Assembly: GCF_001458415.1 (NCBI RefSeq)
Contig: NZ_CYSD01000042.1
Span: 186,001 to 250,000 of the forward strand
DNA from: Tritonibacter multivorans
Lineage (GTDB): Bacteria > Pseudomonadota > Alphaproteobacteria > Rhodobacterales > Rhodobacteraceae
Reading direction: 5' to 3'
Length of the DNA: 64,000 nucleotides
Shown here: positions 52,491-60,399 of the stretch, one piece after another
How positions within the stretch are numbered: position 1 is the first letter of the stretch
Layout: each line of letters begins with the position of its first letter
Translations under genes and position numbers: made by a program
The notes under the pieces: generated by a model
Seen by the model: the letters and a program-made list of their open reading frames with translations, nothing else
The model's database searches: none
Told to the model about the DNA's origin: nothing

Positions 52491-53741
52491 ATGACAGCAC
52501 TCGGTAAAAATCTGAAGATCGACGGCGACCGTTTGTGGGACAGCCTTATGGACATGGCCAAAATCGGCCCCGGTGTCGCAGGCGGCAACAATCGCCAGAC
52601 CCTGACGGATGAGGATGCGGAAGGCCGCGCGCTGTTCCAATCCTGGTGCGAGGCCGCAGGCTGCACCATGGGGGTCGACACGATGGGCAATATGTTTGCC
52701 ACCCGCGCAGGTGAAGACCCGGATGCGCTGCCGGTCTATATGGGCAGCCATCTGGACACCCAGCCCACCGGCGGCAAATACGACGGTATTTTGGGTGTTC
52801 TGGGCGGGCTGGAGGTGATCCGTTCGCTGAATGACATGGAAATCAAGACCAAACACCCAATCGTGGTGACCAACTGGACCAATGAAGAGGGCACGCGTTT
52901 TGCGCCTGCAATGCTGTCTTCTGGGGTGTTTGCGGGCAAGCACAGTCAGGACTGGGCCTATGGCCGCGAGGACGCGGAGGGCAAAACCTTTGGCGATGAG
53001 CTGAAGCGCATTGGCTGGGTTGGCGATGAAGAGGTCGGCGCGCGTAAAATGCACGCGATGTTTGAACTCCACATTGAACAGGGTCCCATTCTGGAAGCCG
53101 AGAAGAAAGACATTGGCGTTGTCACCCACGGGCAGGGCCTGTGGTGGCTGCAGTGCACGGTGACCGGCAAAGATGCGCACACGGGCTCGACCCCGATGAA
53201 TATGCGGGTGAACGCGGGTCTGGGCATGGCGCGCATGACCGAAGCGGCGCATCAGATTGCCATGGCGCATCAGCCCCATGCGGTGGGGGCTGTCGGGCAT
53301 TGCGATGTTTATCCGAATTCGCGCAATGTGATCCCGGGCAAAGTGGTGTTCACGGTTGATTTCCGCTCTCCGGATCTGGGCAAGCTGACCTCCATGCGCG
53401 AACAATATGAGGTGAAGGCCAAAGAGATCGCCGCAGAGCTGGGGCTGGGTCTGGAGATCGAACCGGTCGGTCATTTTGATCCTGTCACTTTTGATGAAGG
53501 CTGTGTCGGCGCAGTGCGCGGCGCGGCGGAGCGTTTGGGCTACAGCCACATGGATATCATTTCCGGCGCCGGCCACGATGCCTGCTGGATCAATGATGTG
53601 GCGCCCACCGCAATGATCATGTGCCCCTGCGTTGATGGTCTGAGCCACAATGAGGCGGAAGAGATTTCCAAGGACTGGGCGGCAGCGGGCACGGATGTGT
53701 TGCTGCATGCGGTGCTGGAGACGGCCGAGATCGTGGCGTGA
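52491..53741 (+). CDS. Zn-dependent carbamoyl-amidohydrolase (beta-ureidopropionase / HyuC type)
   Basis: A 416-residue M20-family amidohydrolase that cleaves N-carbamoyl amino acids. Metal ligands appear as GSHLDTQPTGGKYDG near residue 84, the glutamate pair in WTNEEGTRF near 127, and LHIEQGP near 192; SGAGHDACWI near 360 closes the site. In this locus the likely substrates are N-carbamoyl-beta-alanine and its methyl form, the last step of reductive pyrimidine breakdown. The ATG at 52491 has GGAAGGAAG upstream. It follows the RutR operator and precedes hydA. Confidence 0.92.
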   Translation: MTALGKNLKIDGDRLWDSLMDMAKIGPGVAGGNNRQTLTDEDAEGRALFQSWCEAAGCTMGVDTMGNMFATRAGEDPDALPVYMGSHLDTQPTGGKYDGILGVLGGLEVIRSLNDMEIKTKHPIVVTNWTNEEGTRFAPAMLSSGVFAGKHSQDWAYGREDAEGKTFGDELKRIGWVGDEEVGARKMHAMFELHIEQGPILEAEKKDIGVVTHGQGLWWLQCTVTGKDAHTGSTPMNMRVNAGLGMARMTEAAHQIAMAHQPHAVGAVGHCDVYPNSRNVIPGKVVFTVDFRSPDLGKLTSMREQYEVKAKEIAAELGLGLEIEPVGHFDPVTFDEGCVGAVRGAAERLGYSHMDIISGAGHDACWINDVAPTAMIMCPCVDGLSHNEAEEISKDWAAAGTDVLLHAVLETAEIVA

Positions 53742-53773
53742 AATCTGGGGGCACTTGATATCTGAGGACTCTT

Positions 53774-53819
53774 GGGGGCTCTGCCCCCAAACCCCCGGGA
53801 TATTTGTAAAAAGATGAAA
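53774..53819. repeat. Rhodobacterales-type intergenic repeat, copy 1
   Basis: GGGGGCTCTGCCCCC hairpin (53774-53788), then CCCCCGGGATATTTGT and AAAAAGATGAAA to 53819. The same order recurs at 57264-57320. It lies between the hydrolase gene and hydA. Confidence 0.85.
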
Positions 53820-53892
53820 AAGGGGCGGTGGCGCCCTGTGACGGAACAAGCTGAAACAAAAGCGGCGGCAGATCGCAGTTTCAACGGGAGAT

Positions 53893-55353
53893 ATGAAAAT
53901 GACCAAAGTCATCAAGAACGGCACCATTGTGACCGCTGACCTGACCTATAAGGCCGATGTTCTGATCGAGGGGGGCGTGATCACCCAGATTGGTCCGGAC
54001 CTGAAAGGCGATGAGGTTCTGGACGCCACTGGCTGCTATGTCATGCCGGGCGGGATCGATCCGCACACCCATCTTGAGATGCCTTTTATGGGCACCTATT
54101 CCTCGGATGATTTCGAGAGCGGCACCCGCGCAGGTCTTGCGGGCGGCAGCACAATGGTTGTCGATTTTGCCTTGCCGAACCCGGGCGAGAGCCTCTTGGA
54201 TGCGCTGAAGCGGTGGGACAATAAATCGACCCGCGCCAATTGCGACTATTCCTTCCACATGGCGGTGACCTGGTGGGGCGAGCAGGTCTTTGAAGACATG
54301 CAGACCGTCATTCAGCAGCGTGGCATCAATACATTCAAGCATTTCATGGCCTATAAGGGCGCGCTGATGGTCAATGATGACGAAATGTATGCCTCCTTCC
54401 AGCGCCTCGCGGAGCTGGGCGGCATTGCCATGGTGCATGCTGAGAACGGCGATGTGGTGGCGGAACTGTCTGCAAAACTGCTGGCTGAAGGCAACACTGG
54501 CCCCGAGGCGCATGCCTATTCCCGTCCGCCGCAGGTGGAAGGTGAGGCGACAAACCGCGCGATCATGATTGCCGATATGGCGGGCGTGCCGCTTTATGTG
54601 GTGCATACGTCGTGTGAGGAGTCCCATGAGGCGATCCGCCGCGCGCGGATGCAGGGCAAGCGGGTCTGGGGCGAGCCGTTGATCCAGCATCTGACGTTGG
54701 ACGACAGCGAATATATGCACCCCGATTGGGACCATGCCGCGCGGCGCGTGATGTCGCCGCCGTTCCGCAATAAGCAGCATCAGAATTCGCTGTGGAATGG
54801 TCTGCAATCGGGTTCGCTGTCGGTTGTGGCGACGGACCACTGTGCCTTTACATCCGAGCAGAAGCGCTTTGGCGTGGGGGATTTCACCAAGATCCCCAAT
54901 GGCACCGGTGGTCTGGAAGACCGGATGCCGATGCTGTGGACCCATGGGGTCAACACCGGCCGTCTGACGCCGAATGAGTTTGTGGCCGTGACCTCGACCA
55001 ATATCGCCAAGATCCTGAACTGCTATCCCAAGAAGGGCGCGGTCCTGGTGGGCGCAGATGCGGATCTTGTGGTTTGGGACCCGGAAAAATCCAAGACCAT
55101 CACCGCGGACAGCCAGCAGTCTGCGATCGACTACAATGTGTTTGAGGGGCAGGACGTCAAGGGCCTGCCGCGCTATACGCTGACCCGGGGTCAGGTGGCT
55201 GTGATGGACGGGGAGATCAAAACTCAGGAAGGTCACGGTAAATTCGTGGAACGCGAACCCAACACCGTGGTCAACAAAGCGCTGTCTACCTGGAAAGAGC
55301 TGACAGCGCCGCGTCCGGTTGAGCGTACCGGCATTCCTGCGACGGGGGTCTAA
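53893..55353 (+). CDS. hydA: Dihydropyrimidinase
   Basis: A 486-residue cyclic amidohydrolase that opens dihydrouracil and dihydrothymine. The binuclear zinc site is seen as His58 and His60 in DPHTHLEMPF, carboxylated Lys155 in FMAYKG, HAENGDV near 184, VHTSCEESH near 237 and ATDHCAF near 315. Length and motifs match bacterial D-hydantoinase/dihydropyrimidinase. It sits between the carbamoyl-hydrolase gene and the ABC transporter, which is five bases downstream. Confidence 0.96.
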   Translation: MKMTKVIKNGTIVTADLTYKADVLIEGGVITQIGPDLKGDEVLDATGCYVMPGGIDPHTHLEMPFMGTYSSDDFESGTRAGLAGGSTMVVDFALPNPGESLLDALKRWDNKSTRANCDYSFHMAVTWWGEQVFEDMQTVIQQRGINTFKHFMAYKGALMVNDDEMYASFQRLAELGGIAMVHAENGDVVAELSAKLLAEGNTGPEAHAYSRPPQVEGEATNRAIMIADMAGVPLYVVHTSCEESHEAIRRARMQGKRVWGEPLIQHLTLDDSEYMHPDWDHAARRVMSPPFRNKQHQNSLWNGLQSGSLSVVATDHCAFTSEQKRFGVGDFTKIPNGTGGLEDRMPMLWTHGVNTGRLTPNEFVAVTSTNIAKILNCYPKKGAVLVGADADLVVWDPEKSKTITADSQQSAIDYNVFEGQDVKGLPRYTLTRGQVAVMDGEIKTQEGHGKFVEREPNTVVNKALSTWKELTAPRPVERTGIPATGV

Positions 55354-55358
55354 GACAT

Positions 55359-56183
55359 ATGCTGAGCCAGGCGGAAATCGAAGGGTTCGGCGATGCCCAA
55401 CCCGTTCCCAGCCAAACTGTGATTGAGGCCCGCGACCTGAACCTCGTGTTCGGGTCCGGGGAGACCGCAGTGCAGGCGCTGAAGGATGTGAACCTCACCA
55501 TCAATAAGGGTGATTTTGTCTCCTTCATTGGCCCATCGGGCTGCGGTAAAACCACGTTCCTGCGCTGTATTGCAGCGCTGGAACAGCCCACCGGCGGCAG
55601 TCTGACAGTGAATGGCATGTCCCCGGAAGAGGCGCGAAAAGCGCGCGCCTATGGCTATGTGTTCCAGCATGCGGGGCTGTACCCGTGGCGCACGATTGCC
55701 AAGAACATCAAGCTACCTCTTGAGATTATGGGATACTCCAAAGCGGAGCAGGAGAGCCGCGTTGAGGAGGTGCTGAAGCTGGTGGAGCTGGAGGGCTTTG
55801 GCGGCAAATTCCCCTGGCAGCTATCGGGCGGTATGCAGCAGCGGGCGTCGATTGCGCGCGCGCTGGGGTTTGATGCCGATATTCTGCTGATGGATGAACC
55901 CTTTGGAGCGCTGGATGAAATTGTGCGCGACCATCTGAACGAGCAGCTTTTGCAGCTTTGGGCGCGGACCGATAAGACCATTGGCTTTGTCACCCACTCG
56001 ATCCCCGAGGCGGTGTATCTGTCGACCAAGATTGTGGTCATGTCGCCGCGTCCGGGCCGCATTCACGAGATCATCGACAGCCCGCTGCCAAAAGAGCGCC
56101 CCCTGGATATTCGCGACAGTGCAGAGTTCATTGAGGTCTCGCATCGCGTGCGCGAAGGGCTGCGGGCGGGGCATGCAGAATGA
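55359..56183 (+). CDS. ABC transporter ATPase (nitrate/sulfonate/pyrimidine family)
   Basis: A 274-residue ATPase with Walker A GPSGCGKTT, signature LSGGMQQRASIARAL and Walker B ILLMDEPFGALDE, typical of the SsuB/TauB/ThiZ group. A 20-residue N-terminal extension precedes the domain. It begins five bases after hydA and serves the two permeases and binding protein downstream. The cargo is probably a pyrimidine or a precursor, judged from position only. Confidence 0.93.
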   Translation: MLSQAEIEGFGDAQPVPSQTVIEARDLNLVFGSGETAVQALKDVNLTINKGDFVSFIGPSGCGKTTFLRCIAALEQPTGGSLTVNGMSPEEARKARAYGYVFQHAGLYPWRTIAKNIKLPLEIMGYSKAEQESRVEEVLKLVELEGFGGKFPWQLSGGMQQRASIARALGFDADILLMDEPFGALDEIVRDHLNEQLLQLWARTDKTIGFVTHSIPEAVYLSTKIVVMSPRPGRIHEIIDSPLPKERPLDIRDSAEFIEVSHRVREGLRAGHAE

Positions 56184-56277
56184 AGAAGCAAGGGCCTAAA
56201 AACTGGGGGGTGATATGCGTGCACCCCCTGTACCCCCCCTGTGCACCTGTCGTGTGCCATGATGAGGGGGCGAAGAC

Positions 56278-57195
56278 ATGAAAACTTTCTTCGCTGTTCT
56301 CACTGTCGTCGCGGGGATCATTGGTGTTTGGTACCTCGCTTGTGTGCCGATGAACATTAAGGGCGTTTTGGATGCTGCGGAACGGGAAGGCGAGCAGGTG
56401 ACGCCTGCCACCGCCAAGGAACGCCGCGATGCCTCGGCCCTTGGGCTGGTTGCGAACAATAGATTTGCGATGACCCGCGTGTGGTCCGTGGACCGCCCGC
56501 GCTTGCCCGCGCCGCATCAGGTGGCGGTGGAGCTGTGGCAGACCACGGTTGAGAAGAAGGTCACCTCCAAACGCAGCCTGATCTATCACGGCAAGGTGAC
56601 ACTGACTGCGACGCTTCTGGGCTTTGGCATCGGCACGCTGGCGGGGATCCTGCTGGCGGTTGGGATCGTGCATTCCAAGGTGATGGATATGTCTGTCATG
56701 CCCTGGGCCATTGTCAGCCAGACCATCCCGATCATTGCGCTCGCGCCGATGATTATTGTGGTGCTCTATTCCATTGGCGTGCAGGGCTTGCTGCCCAAGG
56801 CGATTATTGCGGCTTATCTGAGTTTCTTCCCGGTGGTTGTTGGTATGGTGAAAGGGTTGCGCAGTCCGGATCACATGCAGCTGGACCTGTTGAAGACCTA
56901 TAACGCCTCCACGAACCATGGGTTCTGGAAGCTGCGGTTGCCATCGTCGCTGCCGTATCTGTTTGCATCGCTCAAGATCGGCATTGCTGCATCTCTGGTG
57001 GGGGCGATTGTTGGTGAGCTGCCTACGGGTGCTGTGGCTGGCCTTGGGGCGCGTCTGTTGGCGGGCAGCTATTATGGGCAGACCGTTCAGATCTGGTCGG
57101 CGCTGTTTGCGGCGGCGATTTTGGCGGCGGCACTGGTGGCGCTGTTGGGACTGATGGAGCGGGCGCTGCTGGCCCGGATGGGGGTGCGGTCATGA
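56278..57195 (+). CDS. ABC transporter permease 1
   Basis: A 305-residue permease of the BPD inner-membrane family. One N-terminal helix and a soluble stretch of about 70 residues precede five to six helices; the ATPase-contact region is LDLLKTYNASTNHGFWKLRLP near residue 203 and the fold resembles SsuC. The long N-terminal periplasmic segment is unusual against SsuC. It follows the ATPase gene by 94 bp and pairs with a second, different permease. Confidence 0.9.
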   Translation: MKTFFAVLTVVAGIIGVWYLACVPMNIKGVLDAAEREGEQVTPATAKERRDASALGLVANNRFAMTRVWSVDRPRLPAPHQVAVELWQTTVEKKVTSKRSLIYHGKVTLTATLLGFGIGTLAGILLAVGIVHSKVMDMSVMPWAIVSQTIPIIALAPMIIVVLYSIGVQGLLPKAIIAAYLSFFPVVVGMVKGLRSPDHMQLDLLKTYNASTNHGFWKLRLPSSLPYLFASLKIGIAASLVGAIVGELPTGAVAGLGARLLAGSYYGQTVQIWSALFAAAILAAALVALLGLMERALLARMGVRS

Positions 57196-57263
57196 CCCGT
57201 TTCAAAAAGGCGGGCGCTGCCCACGTGATGGGATTAGGGGGCGCTGCCCGCAAGACGGGATTA

Positions 57264-57320
57264 GGGGGCTCTGCCCCCGGCGCTGCGCGCCTCCCCCGGG
57301 ATATTTGTAAAAAGATGAAA
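57264..57320. repeat. Rhodobacterales-type intergenic repeat, copy 2
   Basis: GGGGGCTCTGCCCCC at 57264-57278 is followed, after a short GC spacer, by CCCCCGGGATATTTGT and AAAAAGATGAAA to 57320. A partial extra copy of its first part (GGGATTAGGGGGCGCTGCCC) precedes it at 57230-57249. The end lies directly before the permease 2 ribosome site. Confidence 0.85.
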
Positions 57321-57331
57321 GGGGCCCTGTG

Positions 57332-58174
57332 ATGCTTTTGGTTGTTCTGGCGCTTTTGGTCTGGATCGCGGCCTGGTGGTTGAATGCGCGGCTTGCCAAT
57401 GGGGCGCAGGCCGGGACGCGGGCGGTGCAGCTTTTGGTGCCTGCGATCTTTGGTGGGACGCTGCTGATTGTCTGGGAGCTTTTGGTGCGTGGTCTTGGGG
57501 TGCCGTTGGTGATCCTTCCGGCGCCCAGCGTGATCGCAGAGCGTTTCGCCGGGTCGATCCCGATTCTTTGGGCGGATTTCTCGCAGACGATCCTGAAGGG
57601 AGCGCTGGGGGGCTATATTATCGGCTGTGGTGCGGCGTTTGTGATGGCCATTTTGGTTGATCGCAGCGATTTCCTGCGCCGGGGTCTGTTGCCGGTCGGG
57701 AATTTTGTGGCGGCCCTGCCGATTGTCGGCACCGCGCCCATTCTGGTGATGTGGTTTGGCTTTGACTGGCAGTCCAAAGCAGCTGTGGTTGTCGTGATGG
57801 TGTTTTTCCCGATGCTGGTGAACACCGTTGCGGGCCTGCGCGAAACCGATCAGATGCAGCGTGACCTGATGGCCACCTATGCCGCCAGCTACTGGCAGTC
57901 GCTTTTCAAGCTGCGCCTGCCTGCGGCCCTGCCGTTTATCTTTAACGGTCTGAAAATTTCCACCACGCTGGCGCTGATCGGTGCCATTGTCGCAGAGTTC
58001 TTTGGCTCTCCCACGGTGGGGATGGGCTTTCGGATTTCGACCTCGGTTGGGCAGCTTGCGCTGGATATGGTCTGGGCCGAGATCGTGGTTGCGGCCCTTG
58101 CCGGGTCAGCCTTCTACGGGCTGATGGCGGGGCTGGAGAAGGTTTTGACCTTCTGGCACCCCTCACAAAGGTAG
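57332..58174 (+). CDS. ABC transporter permease 2
   Basis: A 280-residue permease with about seven helices, including a first helix at residues 1-18. The ATPase-contact loop is DLMATYAASYWQSLFKLRLP near residue 170 and GAIVAEFFGSPTVGMGF near 216 is typical of the ThiX/SsuC family. A GTG at 57329 is an alternative start. The ribosome site AAAGGGG abuts the intergenic repeat. A strong terminator follows. Confidence 0.92.
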   Translation: MLLVVLALLVWIAAWWLNARLANGAQAGTRAVQLLVPAIFGGTLLIVWELLVRGLGVPLVILPAPSVIAERFAGSIPILWADFSQTILKGALGGYIIGCGAAFVMAILVDRSDFLRRGLLPVGNFVAALPIVGTAPILVMWFGFDWQSKAAVVVVMVFFPMLVNTVAGLRETDQMQRDLMATYAASYWQSLFKLRLPAALPFIFNGLKISTTLALIGAIVAEFFGSPTVGMGFRISTSVGQLALDMVWAEIVVAALAGSAFYGLMAGLEKVLTFWHPSQR

Positions 58175-58185
58175 CCCCATAAGAT

Positions 58186-58220
58186 AACCCCTTCCGCCCA
58201 TGCGGGAGGGGTTTTGTTTT
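58186..58220 (+). terminator. Terminator after permease 2
   Basis: A 12-bp stem (58186-58197 with 58202-58213, one G-T pair) and a CCAT loop are followed by TTTTGTTTT. It separates the permeases from the binding-protein gene. Confidence 0.9.
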
Positions 58221-58348
58221 GGCGTCTATGATACTGAAAAGAGGGTAAAAATACCCCGTGAATAAATGCCCAAAACTTTCGCACAGCGGCTGAAATCGTC
58301 TTGGCTTATTGTGAAATAACTTTGCCTTGGCCGTTCTGTCGCGCAAAA

Positions 58349-58366
58349 TTTGACCATAAGGACAAT
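58349..58366. promoter_or_regulatory. RutR-like half-conserved box before the binding-protein gene
   Basis: TTTGACCATAAGGACAAT has one perfect arm (TTTGACCA) and a weakened second arm, 15 of 18 matches. It ends 12 bp before the ATG and overlaps the likely leader. Confidence 0.4.
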
Positions 58367-58378
58367 AGGGAGTCTGAT

Positions 58379-59365
58379 ATGAAACACGTGCTCACAGCCG
58401 CCGCCATGGCACTGATGGGAACTTCTGCCGCATATGCCGCGGATGAGGTCAAACTGCAGCTGAAATGGGTCACTCAGGCCCAGTTCGCGGGCTACTATGT
58501 GGCGCTCGACAAGGGGTTTTACAGCGAGGAAGATCTGGATGTGACCATCCTGCCGGGTGGCCCCGACATCGCGCCGACCCAGGTGATCGCAGGTGGTGGT
58601 GCTGACGTCACCGTGGAATGGATGCCTGCCGCGCTGGCCGCCCGTGAAAAGGGTCTGCCGCTGGTGAACATTGCGCAGCCATTCAAATCCTCTGGCATGA
58701 TGCTGACCTGCTGGAAAGACACCGGCATTGCGGCACCCGCGGATCTGGCCGACCGTACGCTGGGCGTTTGGTTCTTTGGTAATGAGTTCCCCTTCATGAG
58801 CTGGATGAGCCAGCTGGGCATTTCCACCGAGGGAAAATCCGCCTCTGGTGTTGAGGTTCTGAAGCAGGGCTTTAATGTCGATCCGCTGTTGCAGCGTCAG
58901 GCCGATTGTATTTCGACCATGACCTACAATGAGTACTGGCAGGTGATTGACGCGGGCGTTGGTGCGGACGAACTGGTGACCTTCAAATATGAGGATCAGG
59001 GCGTCGCGACGCTGGAAGATGGTCTTTATGTGCTGGAAGACAAACTGTCGGACCCCGAATTCGCTGGTAAGATGGAGCGTTTTGTGCGCGCCTCTATGAA
59101 GGGTTGGAAATACGCTGAAGAGAACCCGGATGAAGCGGCTGAGATCGTTCTGGACAATGATGCCTCTGGTGCGCAGACCGAAGTGCACCAGAAGCGCATG
59201 ATGGGTGAAATCGCAAAACTGACTGCGGGTTCGAACGGCGCGCTGGATGTTGCCGATTACGAACGCACGGTCGCAACCCTGATGGGGGGCGGCTCTGATC
59301 CTGTGATCACCAAAGCACCCGAAGGCGCCTGGACCCACGCGATCACCGATGCGGCGCTGAAGTAA
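58379..59365 (+). CDS. NMT1-type ABC transporter substrate-binding protein
   Basis: A 328-residue periplasmic protein with a signal peptide cleaved near AAYAAD (residue 22). The NMT1/ThiY-like fold shows in VKLQLKWVTQAQFAGYYVAL and FYSEEDLDVTILPGGPDIAP, a pattern used for pyrimidine precursors and related ligands. GGGAG lies before the ATG at 58379. It has its own transcription unit with a RutR-like box and completes the importer encoded just upstream. The cargo is inferred as pyrimidine, hydantoin or dihydropyrimidine. Confidence 0.93.
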   Translation: MKHVLTAAAMALMGTSAAYAADEVKLQLKWVTQAQFAGYYVALDKGFYSEEDLDVTILPGGPDIAPTQVIAGGGADVTVEWMPAALAAREKGLPLVNIAQPFKSSGMMLTCWKDTGIAAPADLADRTLGVWFFGNEFPFMSWMSQLGISTEGKSASGVEVLKQGFNVDPLLQRQADCISTMTYNEYWQVIDAGVGADELVTFKYEDQGVATLEDGLYVLEDKLSDPEFAGKMERFVRASMKGWKYAEENPDEAAEIVLDNDASGAQTEVHQKRMMGEIAKLTAGSNGALDVADYERTVATLMGGGSDPVITKAPEGAWTHAITDAALK

Positions 59366-59420
59366 GGCGTCATACCGGTCGTTGGCAGAAAGTCAGCGCG
59401 AAAGTTTCGAAAAAACGAAA

Positions 59421-59448
59421 GAACCCCGCCGAATTTTCGGCGGGGTTC
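59421..59448. terminator. Hairpin after the binding-protein gene
   Basis: A perfect 13-bp stem (59421-59433 with 59436-59448) lies 56 bp after the gene. The T run is on the minus-strand side, so on the plus strand it may act as 3' protection. Confidence 0.7.
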
Positions 59449-59549
59449 GTGTATTCTGGCGGCCGGGGTAAGAGTTCTTTAAGTCCATTGGGGTGTCATG
59501 AGGTTGCGGCAGATAGGGTGTGATCTGCCTGTAGTGAGTAGGGGTTCCG

Positions 59550-60389
59550 GTGCTTAAACCAACGGAACAGTTATGCTTTTGCGCTCTTTCCCGTGACGCT
59601 GGCGGCGGTGGGAGGGGGCGTAAACGCATTGGCGCATCCGTGATGTCCATCCAATCTGTGCCGGAGGAAGACGGGGCTGATGATGTGCGCGTTGCCGTAA
59701 AAGATGACGACGACAGCGGGCAAAGTTCACGGTTTTCTAAGCAGGATAAAGGCCGGGCGTCCCCTTTGGATCCGCTGTGCCTCAGGGCGCGTTTGCAGCG
59801 GGATCTGAGCGCAGAAGAGCAGGTTCTGGTGTTGCTGGATCAGGGCGCAAGTGACGGGTCCTTGATGCCGGCTGAGGCGGGGCAGATGCCAGTGGGGATC
59901 ACGTGGGTCACAGTGTGTCAGGCGGACTGCCTGACCGCAGAGGATCTGTGTGTGGCGCTGAAATCGGGGTTTGACCGGGTTTATCTTCAGCTCAGCGCGG
60001 ATGTGACGCGGTTGGCCGGGCAATTGCAACGGGTGGAGGCGGCGGCCCTGCGGCTGGGACCGGGGCAGGTGGTGTCCTTGTTCCATTCGGTCGAAGGGCT
60101 GCTTGCGGGCTGGGCGGAACACGGCACGCGTGGTCCTGTGGTAGATGCCGCGCCGGTGCCTGCCAAGGCCATGCGCCCGGCTGAACTTGCGATTTCTGGC
60201 GCGGACTGCACGTATTGCGGCCAATGCGCCTGGGTCTGTCCAACCGGGGCGCTGTTCCATGGGGATGGCCTTCTGAGTGTGGAAGACGCTGCCTGCATTG
60301 CTTGCGGCGTCTGTGTTGCCACATGCCCGTCGCGCGCGCTGTCTCTCGTCCGCAGGGACAGCGAAGGCGCTCCTGAAAATACCGAATAG
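59550..60389 (+). CDS. 4Fe-4S ferredoxin-type protein with MvhD/FlpD-like region
   Basis: A 279-residue protein. The C-terminal 75 residues hold two 4Fe-4S motifs, CTYCGQCAWVCP and CIACGVCVATCP. The middle (about 75-190) resembles the FlpD/MvhD-type regions of electron-transfer proteins (VTVCQADCLTAEDLCVALKS). The first 60 residues are charged and unlike the rest. GTG at 59550 has AGGGG six bases upstream; ATG at 59643 is the alternative. Related FeS proteins occur beside formate dehydrogenase genes, but none is here. The partner is unknown. Confidence 0.75.
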   Translation: MLKPTEQLCFCALSRDAGGGGRGRKRIGASVMSIQSVPEEDGADDVRVAVKDDDDSGQSSRFSKQDKGRASPLDPLCLRARLQRDLSAEEQVLVLLDQGASDGSLMPAEAGQMPVGITWVTVCQADCLTAEDLCVALKSGFDRVYLQLSADVTRLAGQLQRVEAAALRLGPGQVVSLFHSVEGLLAGWAEHGTRGPVVDAAPVPAKAMRPAELAISGADCTYCGQCAWVCPTGALFHGDGLLSVEDAACIACGVCVATCPSRALSLVRRDSEGAPENTE

Positions 60390-60399
60390 TCACGCAGGC

